Below the pieces are notes generated by a model that searched no databases, was not told where the DNA came from, and saw nothing but the letters and a program-made list of their open reading frames with translations. A stretch of 64,000 nt of DNA. Source: Hevea brasiliensis (Eukaryota > Streptophyta > Magnoliopsida > Malpighiales > Euphorbiaceae). Every line of letters starts with the position of its first letter. The stretch's first letter is position 1. The position numbers and the translations under genes were made by a program. Location: assembly GCF_030052815.1 (NCBI RefSeq), contig NC_079496.1:9687100-9751099 (forward strand), read 5' to 3'. Positions 48,232 through 59,185 of the stretch are shown piece by piece.

Positions 48232-48614
48232 ACGTCAAAGATGGGTTCACCAGAGCTTGAGGCCACTTTTGATACTTTGGTTGAAGCATTCTTATTTCTT
48301 GACAAGAACGGTGATGGAAAGCCGAGCAAGAAAGATGTGCTCAAAGCTTTGAATGAGGCCTCTTGGGAGAAATCACCTGCCCACATCACCAAGTTCCGAT
48401 TCAGTATTAATCTCCTTTACATGCTATAATTCTAAGAATGATTTTGTACCGATAGTAAGTTATTTTAACCATCTTCTAGTGATTCCTGTGAACCAATGCA
48501 GGGGAAATGAACTGGGACAGGAATGGGAAGGTCAGCTTCAGGGAGTTCCTCTTTGCTTTAATAAACTGGGTTGGGATTGATACTGATGAGGAAATTCCTG
48601 CAATGGGAAGTTAA
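48232..48614 (+). CDS. CML22-like: CML22-like exons 4 and 5 (C-terminal EF-hand pair)
   Basis: Exon 4 (48232-48403) follows TTTGTTTCAG and reads TSKMGSPELEATFDTLVEAF, then EF-hand 3 with loop DKNGDGKPSKKD (Asp, not Glu, at position 12). Exon 5 (48502-48614) gives EF-hand 4 with loop NWDRNGKVSFRE and ends EIPAMGS before TAA. Phases match: exon 4 leaves one base, which completes Arg with the first two bases of exon 5. Exon 3 ends in phase 0 and joins exon 4 cleanly. This half of the gene is undamaged. Confidence 0.85.
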
Positions 48615-49227
48615 ACTAAGTGCAGGAAAATTCAAATAAATGTGATGGATAATAGTCCAACATGAGGTCAGATCAAAACATTTATGTAGATACCTCAAAA
48701 ATTCAAGTCTATCATTCAGAACTGTTGGTACTTGTCATGCTCATGTATTTTATGGTTTCCTTTCAAGTGATAAAAGTTTCAATCAGCCTATGAATCGTCT
48801 TTGATAAAAAGTGGCATTATTTCATTTCTTCCTTGCCATTGTTTCTTTTCTTTTCTTGATTCTAGTATTGATCTACTATTCAAAAATAATCTTCGAAGAA
48901 TTGTGCATGAATGTAAGTCATGTAGGCAAGTGTAACCAAATTTCTCTGCATTTTAATGGAAGAAACTACACAAGCTTCTCTCAATCTCAAAGCATACTGC
49001 TTTTTGTGTATAGCTGATGATATCTGTATAGATGAATCTTATATACTGAGAAGCGAATAAAATGTACTACATGAGTGGTATATTTAACAAACACAGATCT
49101 ATTGTAAAATAAAGCATCTACAGAGTAGTATACAGAGGTTACAAAAACAGAAAGAACAAAAAGAAAAAAAGAACTTTTAACTGCCTCAAAACCTAGCAGT
49201 TTTTATCTGTTTGTTACTGTTGTTTGC
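48615..49227. other. Intergenic DNA between two convergent genes
   Basis: 3' flanks of the CML22-like gene (plus strand) and the kinase gene (minus strand). No other gene is seen. Confidence 0.6.
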
Positions 49228-51732
49228 TCATTGTATCCCCAGAGCTTGGATTCTCCTAATCAATGACAAGGAACAAGCATTCTTTTGTTTCCATCCCGCT
49301 CTACTTTCCTTCTCTTGCTCTGCTGCCACGAAGAATTGATCATTGCCATCGAGAATGCTTACAATCTGCCTCATGCTTGGTCTTGATTCTGGGTTGGACC
49401 TAGTGCATGCAATTCCTAAATTGAGAAGTCTCGTCAGCTCCTTATGATCGTACTCGCAGTTCAACCTGATATCAACGAGCTCCTCCAGCGGTCTTTCCTG
49501 TGCCTCAAACTCTTGAACTCTATCGACCACTAGCACCTCAGGTCGCCGGAAGTCTACTGCCATATGTCCAGTGACCACCTCAAGCACTACCACACCAAAG
49601 CTATAGACATCAGCCATTGGGGTTGCGTCGCCAGATTCCATGTACTCTGGTGACATGTAACCAAAAATCCCACGAACTGATTTATTTCCCTTGGTGGCTG
49701 CTTTATGGGCATGGTCATTTCTTGCCAAGAATTCTGCTAGAGCAAAGTTACCAAGTCGTGGATTCATTTCTGGATCAAGAATGACAGAGGAAGAGGTGAT
49801 ATTTCTATGGATAACTTGTTCATCCCATTCCTCATGAAGATAAAGAATGGCAGAAGCAAGTGATTTGACGATGTTGTATCGGTGACACCATTGCAGGATA
49901 GAATGACCAACTCTGTTATCGTGATGGAAAAGAAGGTGACTTAGTAGACGATTTGCTGAATAATCATATACAACAAGCATTTCTCCTTGCTCGGTGCACC
50001 ATCCACGGAGCTGTATTAGGTTTCGATGGCGGAGCTTAGCTAAGTTTTGAAGTTCAGATGAAAATCGTGTTCTGATTGCAGGGCATTTGGTCATGCCAAG
50101 CCTCTTAACCAAAACTTGGTGGCCATCATCGAGGATGCCATGGTAAGAAGTTCCAAAGTCCACCTCTGCTACCCTGTGTGAGCCAGCAAAATTATTTGTA
50201 GCAGAAATAATTTCCTTGTAGGATATTTCTCTTGGAGTTTCCACCATGAAATGTGTGCTTCGTCGATGATTTCTATTGTTAGAAGAACTAAAGTCATTGG
50301 TTCCGAATTCTGCAGTTGCATATAAACTTTCTCCAGAGGCTGTGACAAAGGTTGAAGAAGTGAATGTGATGGTAGTGTTGGAGCTGGGGGTGGAGGTGAT
50401 GGACCTGGTGGTGTTGGTGTTACTTGTGCTAGTATTAGATGGGGATGATAAAGATATGTACCGAGGATGGGATTGAAATGATGGGAGCGGTGGCAATTTG
50501 CCTGAAATGTTTCCGGAAAGTATTTCCACAATCCACTTCATATTGGGCCGAAGTTGAGGGATATGAAGGGTGCAAAGGAGCCCGAGATGAATCAACCGTT
50601 CCATATCAGAGAGTGCATAGGACCCATCTGCGAGCCTATTGTCCCCGGCTTGTAAAAGCTTCCCCTCATCAGATAGCCTCCTGATCCAATCAAGCAAAAT
50701 GATCTGATCCTCTGGATATGTGAGATCCACAGCCCGCCTCCCGGACACCACCTCTAACACAACAATTCCAAAGCTGAAAACATCAGATTTTGCAGTAGCC
50801 ACACTTCTTTTCTGGAAACTCTCAGGTGGCAGATAACCAATTGTGCCACCAATTCTAGTTGACTCTGCTAAGCGAAATTGGCGGTTTCTCATTGAAGGTA
50901 TCTTGGTTTGGTACTCAAGTTCATGTTCCAGCCACCGCGCCAACCCGAAGTCCCCTAGCCGAGCATTATAGTGGGAGTCAAGCATCACATTGCTCGTCTT
51001 TACATCCCGGTGAATGATCTGAGTCTCTAATTGTTCATGAAGATAATGTAGTGCAGCTGCTAGGCCACCAATTATTTTCCTTCTCCTCTCCCAATTAAGA
51101 GGTGCTGCTGTCAAGTTTTCTGGCCTTCTGAAAAGGACCCTGTCAAGGCTGCGGTTGGGCATGTAGTCATAAACCAGAAGCAACTGGTCTTCATGAACAC
51201 ACCATCCTCTTAGCCTGACAAGATTCCTGTGTCGTAGGTGAGCCACAGCGACCAACTCGGCTTCAAAAGTCTTCTCAAACTGTTCCCCTTTCTCAGCCAA
51301 GCATTTCACTGCAACTACAGTACCATCACTAGGTAAAACTGCTCTATAGACTTTGCCAAAACCTCCACTCCCAAGAATTTCATCTTCACTAAAACCATTA
51401 GAACCTATAAAAAGCTCAGAATAACTGAAAATTCTCGGATTGTCACCACCAACCTTCTCAGACATTTGGATTCCGTCAAGGTCGTAAAACGCACCAGACT
51501 GTTGTTTCCTTGGCTTATCAGGCTGACAACAACCAACCCATTTCGAGTCATACAATCGGCTTAGTGAATCCCCAAAGAAAGCTAGAACTTGACGTCCGCA
51601 TCCATGGTGGTGGTGTTTTTTCACCTTTGCTTTGGCAGGTGGAGGTGGACGTGGAGGGACCTTGGGGTGGTCATATGGTGTGAGTTCATCCAAGTCAGTT
51701 GGCAAGATGATGCAAAGGCGGTTGATCTTCAT
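49228..51732 (-). CDS. LECRKS2-like: Receptor-like kinase S.2-type protein with tandem kinase domains
   Basis: An uninterrupted, intronless 834-residue protein. Residues 1-100 are a Pro/His/Lys-rich head without a lectin domain or signal peptide; known S.2 members are likewise without a lectin domain. Kinase 1 (about 115-405) is complete: GSGGFG at 121-126, Lys143 in VAVK, HRD at 241-243, DFG at 261-263, and GTIGYLPPE. A Ser/Thr/Asn-rich linker spans 427-465. Kinase 2 (about 515-797) keeps Lys543 (VLVK) but has HRN at 642-644 and NFA at 662-664 in place of HRD and DFG, and a degenerate glycine loop. It is therefore a pseudokinase, probably regulatory. Start ATG is at 51732; the stop is at 49228-49230. 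The role is likely signalling at or near the membrane, by inference only. Confidence 0.9.
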   Translation of the reverse strand: MKINRLCIILPTDLDELTPYDHPKVPPRPPPPAKAKVKKHHHHGCGRQVLAFFGDSLSRLYDSKWVGCCQPDKPRKQQSGAFYDLDGIQMSEKVGGDNPRIFSYSELFIGSNGFSEDEILGSGGFGKVYRAVLPSDGTVVAVKCLAEKGEQFEKTFEAELVAVAHLRHRNLVRLRGWCVHEDQLLLVYDYMPNRSLDRVLFRRPENLTAAPLNWERRRKIIGGLAAALHYLHEQLETQIIHRDVKTSNVMLDSHYNARLGDFGLARWLEHELEYQTKIPSMRNRQFRLAESTRIGGTIGYLPPESFQKRSVATAKSDVFSFGIVVLEVVSGRRAVDLTYPEDQIILLDWIRRLSDEGKLLQAGDNRLADGSYALSDMERLIHLGLLCTLHIPQLRPNMKWIVEILSGNISGKLPPLPSFQSHPRYISLSSPSNTSTSNTNTTRSITSTPSSNTTITFTSSTFVTASGESLYATAEFGTNDFSSSNNRNHRRSTHFMVETPREISYKEIISATNNFAGSHRVAEVDFGTSYHGILDDGHQVLVKRLGMTKCPAIRTRFSSELQNLAKLRHRNLIQLRGWCTEQGEMLVVYDYSANRLLSHLLFHHDNRVGHSILQWCHRYNIVKSLASAILYLHEEWDEQVIHRNITSSSVILDPEMNPRLGNFALAEFLARNDHAHKAATKGNKSVRGIFGYMSPEYMESGDATPMADVYSFGVVVLEVVTGHMAVDFRRPEVLVVDRVQEFEAQERPLEELVDIRLNCEYDHKELTRLLNLGIACTRSNPESRPSMRQIVSILDGNDQFFVAAEQEKESRAGWKQKNACSLSLIRRIQALGIQ

Positions 51733-54589
51733 GGCGGTTGTGCCAGGGAGCGGCTAGAAAGGCATTGAATGAAGGAAAGGTAACCAAAAGAAAATATAGA
51801 GTAATTTCTTGGACCGGTATTTATGTGAACGAAAGCTTGGTATCTATTTGAAGGTGTGCTTTTATTCAACTTTGTTAGGTTGCACGGTTGAATAGCATTT
51901 CATCAACCTCCCAACAAGGAACCTACCACGCATACATCACCATGGAAGATTCTCAAACAGTTAAAAAGAAAGAAAACCATAATCTTCAGAACCTTACAGC
52001 TTTATATTCTATAGTTTCTGGACAAACCTGAAAATTCCACGTCTGTTTTCTGTTCACACCGGGTGTCCTGGTCTAACACAAACACCGGTAGAGCGCGTTG
52101 GACATAGTCTTGGAGAGGTTTTTTTTTTTTAATAAATAACTCTATTGAGACTCAACTTGAGATTTTACAATCTGAAAACATTATCAATGATCAAAAGAAA
52201 GAAACAATTGTCCAACATTTTACATTTCTTTTTGGTACACCAAATTAAAGGGAAAGATTGTCAGGATTAATTTGGAATTTTTAGTTACTCCGACCTCTAA
52301 CTATTTTTATACATTTGACACTTATTGGAAGACATCTTAAAATGGTGAAAAAATGTGTTAATTGTTAAAAGTCAGTTTGATTCATTCTTCACTGTACATT
52401 TTGTATGAATAGAACTTCTAGTTAAAGTGGGTTAGGTGGATTGCATTTAGTTTGAGCAGCAGTAGATATGCAATTAATAGGATTAGGTTGCAGATTTGTT
52501 TTTATGTTAAACTCTTTAATTTTTATACATATTTAAGTTAAATAATCATAAATATATTATTTCTCATAATATTCTTTTTAAAAACTAATCAAATCTGTAG
52601 TGAAATTTTTATATCTGACTTACCATAATTTTATACAATGTAACATTTATTGATTAATTGAATATATACATCTGAATATAAATAAGACATACTCAACATT
52701 AACATCATAAGTGGTATTTATGATTTTCATCACAATTTTCATATTTTATTCCAGAGGAAATATGAAAAATAAGATATTGAGAAAATTGTAAGGAAATATT
52801 GTGTTTCAAATGATTTTTCAAAAATTTTAAGTTGAAATTGGAGGCTGGGATTATATGTGGAAAATGATTGTGACATGCACTAGCTCCTTACAAAATGTCA
52901 ACAAACATAAATTCAATTGGAGGATGAGATCACATTTTAAGCCTGCAATTAAACAGAAGATTGAGCTAATATAATCATTTTTAGTAAACAAATCTATGAT
53001 TTTTTTTTAATTAGTTTCATATAATGATTAGATTGAAATTGTTTTTCCATTTTTTTTTTTTATTTCAATTTAGCACACGGCTCTATCTTGTGAGCCAATT
53101 TATGCTCTAATTGACTAGAAGCTTGTTGGGAAAAATATTTATTTTCCATTGGAGTATAGAGACGTAATTGAATTCGAAATTCCAAATAAATTGTAAAAGC
53201 TATGAGTATGCTGGGAAATCTGAAAAGGGATTAACACCAAAACCTTTCTCAATCACATCACCACCTTAGCCATAGCCAGTGCTTTGTGATTTGGTTGAGA
53301 TCCCAAATGCTGAAATGTGATTCGAGGTTTGACTAACACGACCAAAAGCAATTTTAAGGCGAGAAATGGGACTCAAACCTGACTTTAATAGATGAGTAAT
53401 ATACTTTTAGCCATTGAATCAAATCAAACTATTCATCACTCTCATCAAATATGTCATATTTTTTCATTGAAAAGTTTAGTGGTAACAACAATTTTTATTT
53501 TATCCATTAAAAACTTTGATTTTTATTTTTTATGTCTATTAAATATAAATATATTTAATTAATCATGTCAGCCACACATATAAAAATAAATAAATATAAT
53601 TATAAAAATATTGAGATAATCTTATAAAAATATTAATATAGATAAAAAGTATCATTTAAGAGAGTGAGAGATGTGAGACATACAATAAAAATAAGTTAAA
53701 AAGTTGAAAAAAATAAAAATAAAAAGGATATCTACTTATGTCAATATGTGATGATAAATAAATTAGAAAATTTATTCAACAAAGAATCTTATGGTTCTAA
53801 AAATAAGAATTTAAAAATTAAATAAAAATAATAAAAGTTAAGAATATCATTAATTTTTTAAATAAAAATTAGGTGTTAATTTACACATTTTACCATTAGT
53901 TTTAGACATGTTTCTTGACTTTCAGCAATTAACCAAAAAGTAATTCATAATCTTTTACTTAGATTAACTTTTGAAAAAATTATTATTTTTTTAAATGTAT
54001 TAGTTAAGAAATATAAAAATTATATTTAATATATTTAATCATAAAAAATATTAAAACAATAACATTATTTTTTTAACAATATTTTAAATAATGACAAATT
54101 ATAGGATTCACTCATCACTCTCGAAAATCAGTTAATCTCTAAATTTAAGAGTACGAGATCTATAGTTCTATGAGTGAGGGTACACATGCATTAAAAGTAT
54201 TCAATAATTTATCTTAAATGATATATAATTTTTTAAAAGCAAGCCATAGTTCTTAGTAAAATGGGCTCTAAAAACTAGTTCAAAGGCAAAGGAGTGCCAA
54301 AACCTTATAAGAAGCACCTTATCCCTATCTATACTCAAATCAATGTGAGGTATTAACACACCTCTCATGCCAAAAATTAAACACTTGAAATGTAAAATAC
54401 TCATAAAAAGTCTAAACATTAATTGAAGGAAAGATGAGTACCAAAATCTTATAAATGGCACATTATCTCTACTCTTATTCTAAATCAATACTCTTGTCTC
54501 AAACTAATTCGAGATATTAAGTTCCCATCAAAACAGATGGGAATCACCTGAGCATAACCTGTCAACCACAAGCGCAAGCAGTGATATGG
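51733..54589. other. AT-rich intergenic DNA, 5' side of the kinase gene
   Basis: Should include the kinase promoter. On the minus strand CATAAATACC near 51820 is a possible TATA box. The rest is AT-rich with many short runs. No gene recognised. Confidence 0.55.
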
Positions 54590-55790
54590 GCTATAGGGGT
54601 ATAAATGAACCAAGCCGCTCGTGAGCTACTCGAGGTTCAGCTAGATAAAAGCTCAACTTGGTTCGATTTGATTTCTAAACGAACTAAACTCGAACTTAAA
54701 TATTAAGTTCGTTTAATAAACGAGATGAACTCGAGCTCGGCAATATTTGACTGAAGCTCGAGTTTGAGCTCGGCTCATTTATAAGTTTGAGAGCTGGCTT
54801 GTTGAACAGGTTTGCGAGCTGGCTTATTGAATAGACTAATGAGTTGACTCGTTAAACAGGTTCGTGAGTAAGTTCATTTATAGGCTCATTTACAAAAATA
54901 TTTATATTAATTATTATAATTTTATAATATTATAAATATATTTATTTTGTTTTTAATTATTTTTAAAATAATATATTCTTCAAAAATAGAATATAAACAA
55001 TATATAAAATATATTTATAATTATATAGTTATTTATACTTTAGATTTAATTTTTAAAAAAAATAAGTTAATTTTTATATGAGAATAAATTTAGAATATTA
55101 GATAATAAATACATAAAAATTATTGTGAACTATTTTATCTATATTAAATTACTAAAAAAATTAAAATTACATACTTTTGGTGTTAGTGTAATTTGAAACA
55201 TGAATTATACCTTTCTCCCTTTCTTCTTTCTCTATCAAAAATTTAAACTTATAAAAGATTAAATTTTAAAATTAACAATAATATCTAATAATTATTATTA
55301 ATTCATTTCTATATGTAATCTCACTTTCAATCTCTTTAATTAATTTTTTTTATGTAAATTTTAAATTTTTAAAAAATTAATATTTAATTTTAATACTAAA
55401 CTATTAAAAAAGGAAGTCACTCACCCCCAACCCCAACTTAAATGTTTTTTTGTTAGTTGGCTAGCAAGCCAACACGTGGGGTGGGGCTCAAATGGGCTCT
55501 TTAGTATTTTTATTTTTTCTATTTTAAATTTATATTAATTAAAATTAAATGTATTTTAATCATAATTAATTTAATTTTTAATTCACTTTTATTTAAATTA
55601 AAATTTATTTTAGTATAATAATTTTAACGAACTTGAATTTAGTTTATAAATAAATTTAATTATAATTAATTTAATTTTTATTTAAATAAAATTTTATTTT
55701 AATATAATAATATTAATGAGTTTGAGTTAAGTTTATAAATGAGCCGAGCTCAAGTTTTATTCGTTTATATTATAAATGAGTTTAATACAA
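54590..55790. repeat. GAGCTCG-rich dispersed repeat with inverted arms, class unknown
   Basis: GAGCTCGGCTCATTTATAAG at 54766 onward is matched by its inverse at 55730-55751 (20 of 22 bases). The left part has many GAGCTCGAG/GAGCT(T/C)G phrases, while the middle is extremely AT-rich. This phrase is a frequent plant repeat. I cannot see target duplications or assign a class. Confidence 0.5.
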
Positions 55791-58700
55791 ACCGACATTA
55801 AATCGAATTTGAGCTAAAAAAAAAAAAATACCGAGTTAAAAAGTCAATTTGGGCACAGCAATTGAGAGTTGGACGCTGGCATCTTGGATTATGGTGGTTT
55901 AGAAAAATAAAAAAATAAAAAAAAAAATTCTGAGCAGGCGATTGTTGGCACATAGCTTTCGCCTTCCACGATAATGTTGAATATTGAGATGTAGAGACGG
56001 CAGCTAGTTTCAATGTGGGTTGCCAGGTAATTGGAATTTGAAGTGTTCCCTTTTGTCTTAGGGCTCTCAGGGTCTAATTTTTGAGTCCTGGGTTCACTTC
56101 CTGCCTTTCTGCTGATGTGCAGGAAATATATATATATATATATATATTTTATCTCCAGAGGGAAAATTGAAAAGAAAAATTTTCAAACATTGAGTCTTAT
56201 TGTATTCATTTCCACCAATTGATAAAGATGAAATTCTCCCTTTTTTTTCTCTATTAATAAGGGTTTGATTTCATTAAAAAAATACTTTAAAATTATTTAT
56301 TTGAATGCAACATATTAATATAAACATTAAAAAATAAATTTAATCTCAACACACGAAAGATAATTAAATAATACTTCTGACCATCAATAAAAAAAATCAA
56401 TGCATATTTGTCATAAAAATATCCATTTATTATATGTAATATTTTAATTTCCATAGAATTGATATATTTTGTTTTGGATACATCCAGAAGGAAGCATTCC
56501 ATATGTTAATGTCATTGAGATTTTGGTAGGATATGGGATAGAATCTAATAGTATTAATTAGGTGCAAATTCAAGACTTATTGACACACAGCAGTTAATTT
56601 ATTCCACTTCAACACTGCTATATCCCAATAATTATTTCAAAATCTTAGAAAAAATAAAAATCAAACTACTTGAAATTCAATAAGAATTAAGAAGATGAGT
56701 CAAATGGCTGTGATGATATAAACTAATTTTTTTTTGCACTTAATGTCTATACAGTTTCAACAACCACCACAAGATCTCCAACCACTGCAATTTTACCTAC
56801 TCAAATTTAGAATATGTTTGATATCATTGATCATGAAACAAAAATATATTTTTTAAATATATTAATTAGATACTATTAAAAAATAATTTAAAATTCAATT
56901 TAATAAATTTTAATTATTAAAATATTAAATTAATAAAACAATCTTTTTTTTCAAGTTAACCCTGTAATTCTAATGGGCTAGATTTGATAAAAATAATACA
57001 ATTTTATTAAGGGTACATATTGTTCTATATTAAAAAAAAATTACAGAGTGTAAGCATGTGGGAGCCACCTTTTCTATATTGTCCAATATTTCTTGTTATT
57101 GGATGAAATTATTTTATTTTTTATTTATTTGTTCTTACATATTAAAAATTTACGTGTATTATGTCATGTCATGGAAATTCAATTGCTTTTTAATTTGGAC
57201 ATCTCTGTCTCCGACGTCGTACATGGCCATTGAAATTGCACCTTGGTGGTTATGTGAAAGGAAAATTTCCCACATTTTTGCCTGAGAATTGAAAAATTAT
57301 AAATAAAATACAATGATTATAAGAATACCGTAAGCTCTATATAAATCTCATTATAATTAATAATTATAATAAAATTATAAAAAATCTAGAGATTAGTTAC
57401 ATATCATTAATTTAATCACTTGTTAATTAATTAAAATAAAATTTAACACTTATTTTATTTAATTTTTTTATATAATTAATTTTAATTAAAATTTGAAAAT
57501 AATTTTAATATTATTAAATTAAAATTTATTAATGTATTTTTCTATTTAATCTTATTAGGAGTGTCATTCTTATCAACATGCACAGGTTGGATTTGTTGAA
57601 TCCAATTAATTTTAAAAAAATATATATGCCAATAGGATGAATGATGATGATGCATTCTACCGTAAATGAAATGGTTAAGTGGTAACTGGTAAACGACTCA
57701 TTAATTTTAAAAATAATATTTTATAAAAATTTAAAGCAATCATCAAATACAAAATTAAAAATCTTACAATAATTAATATAAATTCCTTTCTCAAAGCATT
57801 TCTTTATTTTCACAGAGTAGCCAAGCTTACCCAAAATTTATATTTTTTAATATATATTTATATTATTAAGTTTGTAATAAATTAAGATTATATTTAATAC
57901 GATGTAATAAACATGTAATTTAATTATTATTATATTAAATATTTTATTACTTTATTTGATAATATAAAAAATTATCACTACAGCCATTTAACTATATCGT
58001 TACCATCACTTTTACCTAATCATTACCATTAAAGTGATAATAATTAAAATATTAATAATTTTAAATTAAAATAATATTATATATTAAAATTTTATTATTA
58101 ATTTAATTACATTTCATTAATATAATATTTTTTTCTTCTAAACAAAATAATGTAATGTTTAATATATTATATTATATTATATTATATGATAATTTTAATT
58201 TTATTACATAATTAGTTACGTTTTATTATATTTCGTTATATCAAACATAGTATAACCTAAATGTGGACAACAAATATATGTTTGCGCCTAATTATATTAA
58301 AAAATCAAATTAATCAATGTATCATTTGGATTATGATGCATTATTACAAATTGATTAGGATTAGGAGCATTGGCGGATGTTCTTTCTTCATGTTGTGATA
58401 GGTGGGCGACCCGCAACCTTTATGTATGAAAACACACACAATGCTTGATACAAGCAATAAAAGGAAATATTTTAATCTATATAAATTATACTTCATCGTT
58501 TACTTTTATTTATGTTTAAATTTTTTTATAATAATTAAAAAAATAATTAAATCACTTAAATTATAATAAATATTATTTAATTTAATTAAATTACTCTTTA
58601 TCTTACACAATTAAGAGAAATAATTAATATGAAATAATTAAGCTGCTTGGAATTAATATTATTGAATTTTCTTAATTTTCTGCATTGTCATGAAAACAAA

Positions 58701-58800
58701 TATTTATAAATTAATAATCTATTTAGCAACGCATTTATTATTATATGATTTTAATAAAAAAATATATAAATACTAATTAAATTGATATTACTGTAATATT
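55791..58800. other. AT-rich intergenic DNA with possible MITE remnants
   Basis: No gene is seen. At about 57885-58262 the left edge (GATTATATTTAATACGATGT) loosely matches the inverse of the right edge (GGTTATACTATGTTTGATAT), which suggests a decayed MITE. Low complexity makes this uncertain. Confidence 0.4.
56126..56147. repeat. AT microsatellite
   Basis: A run of about eleven TA dinucleotides. Confidence 0.9.
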
Positions 58801-58812
58801 AATTATTGTGAA

Positions 58813-58816
<4 letters not shown>

Positions 58817-58857
<41 letters not shown>
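58817..58857. repeat. AT microsatellite upstream of the myosin-binding-protein gene
   Basis: About twenty TA dinucleotides in a row. Confidence 0.9.
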
Positions 58858-58862
<5 letters not shown>

Positions 58863-58879
58863 GTTACATTAAATAAATT

Positions 58880-58968
58880 TTTTTTTTTTTCTGTCCAATT
58901 AGAACTGTGTGTGTCTGAAACAGAACTTCATTTTTTTTTTTCTGTCCAATTAGAACCGTGTGTGTCTG
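58880..58968. repeat. Direct duplication in the promoter region
   Basis: CTGTCCAATTAGAAC(T/C)GTGT... at 58891-58917 and 58942-58968, each preceded by a T run. One base differs, and the offset is 51 bp. It lies 220-300 bp before the start codon at 59186. Confidence 0.85.
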
Positions 58969-59185
58969 TCCACGTACGCCTTGTCCGAAAATTCGCCAAA
59001 TTTATAACCGTCCAAAACTAGTGGTCGTAGTAAGCTGACAGATACTAGGCCATTCACTGCCTAATCCTCCAATGAAGGCGATGGCAATTGTTGCTTCCTT
59101 TGGCGTTTCTCTGCAACCAAACAAAGGATTAATTCCTTGATTCCATCCATATCATAAGCAACAAAAAATTTTTCAGGGGAAAAAA

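Larger units (their letters stand above)
3004..48614 (+). pseudogene. CML22-like: CML22-like EF-hand calcium-binding protein gene, split by two retrotransposons and frame-damaged
   Basis: A calmodulin-like calcium sensor gene of five coding exons: 3004-3019 (tentative), 33265-33504, 33593-33782, 48232-48403 and 48502-48614. Coding length is about 730 nt over a 45.6-kb span. Intron 1 (3020-33264) contains the Tat element. Intron 3 (33783-48231) contains the Athila element, whose LTR begins only 11 bp after the donor. Exon 1 is chosen for its TATA box, its GT donor and its phase match to an acceptor at 33264. The phase fails between exons 2 and 3, where the first EF-hand loop is short by an amount not divisible by three, so a spliced message would stop early in exon 3. 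Hence the pseudogene call. A sequencing error or use of a downstream start remains possible. Confidence 0.75.

Noticed and set aside
50169..50684. Frames on both strands inside the kinase gene
   Set aside because: Shadows of the Ser/Thr/Asn-rich linker of the 834-residue protein.
57885..58262. MITE with inverted ends
   Set aside because: Only partial matching in very AT-rich DNA and no clear target duplication, so it is noted only within the intergenic entry.
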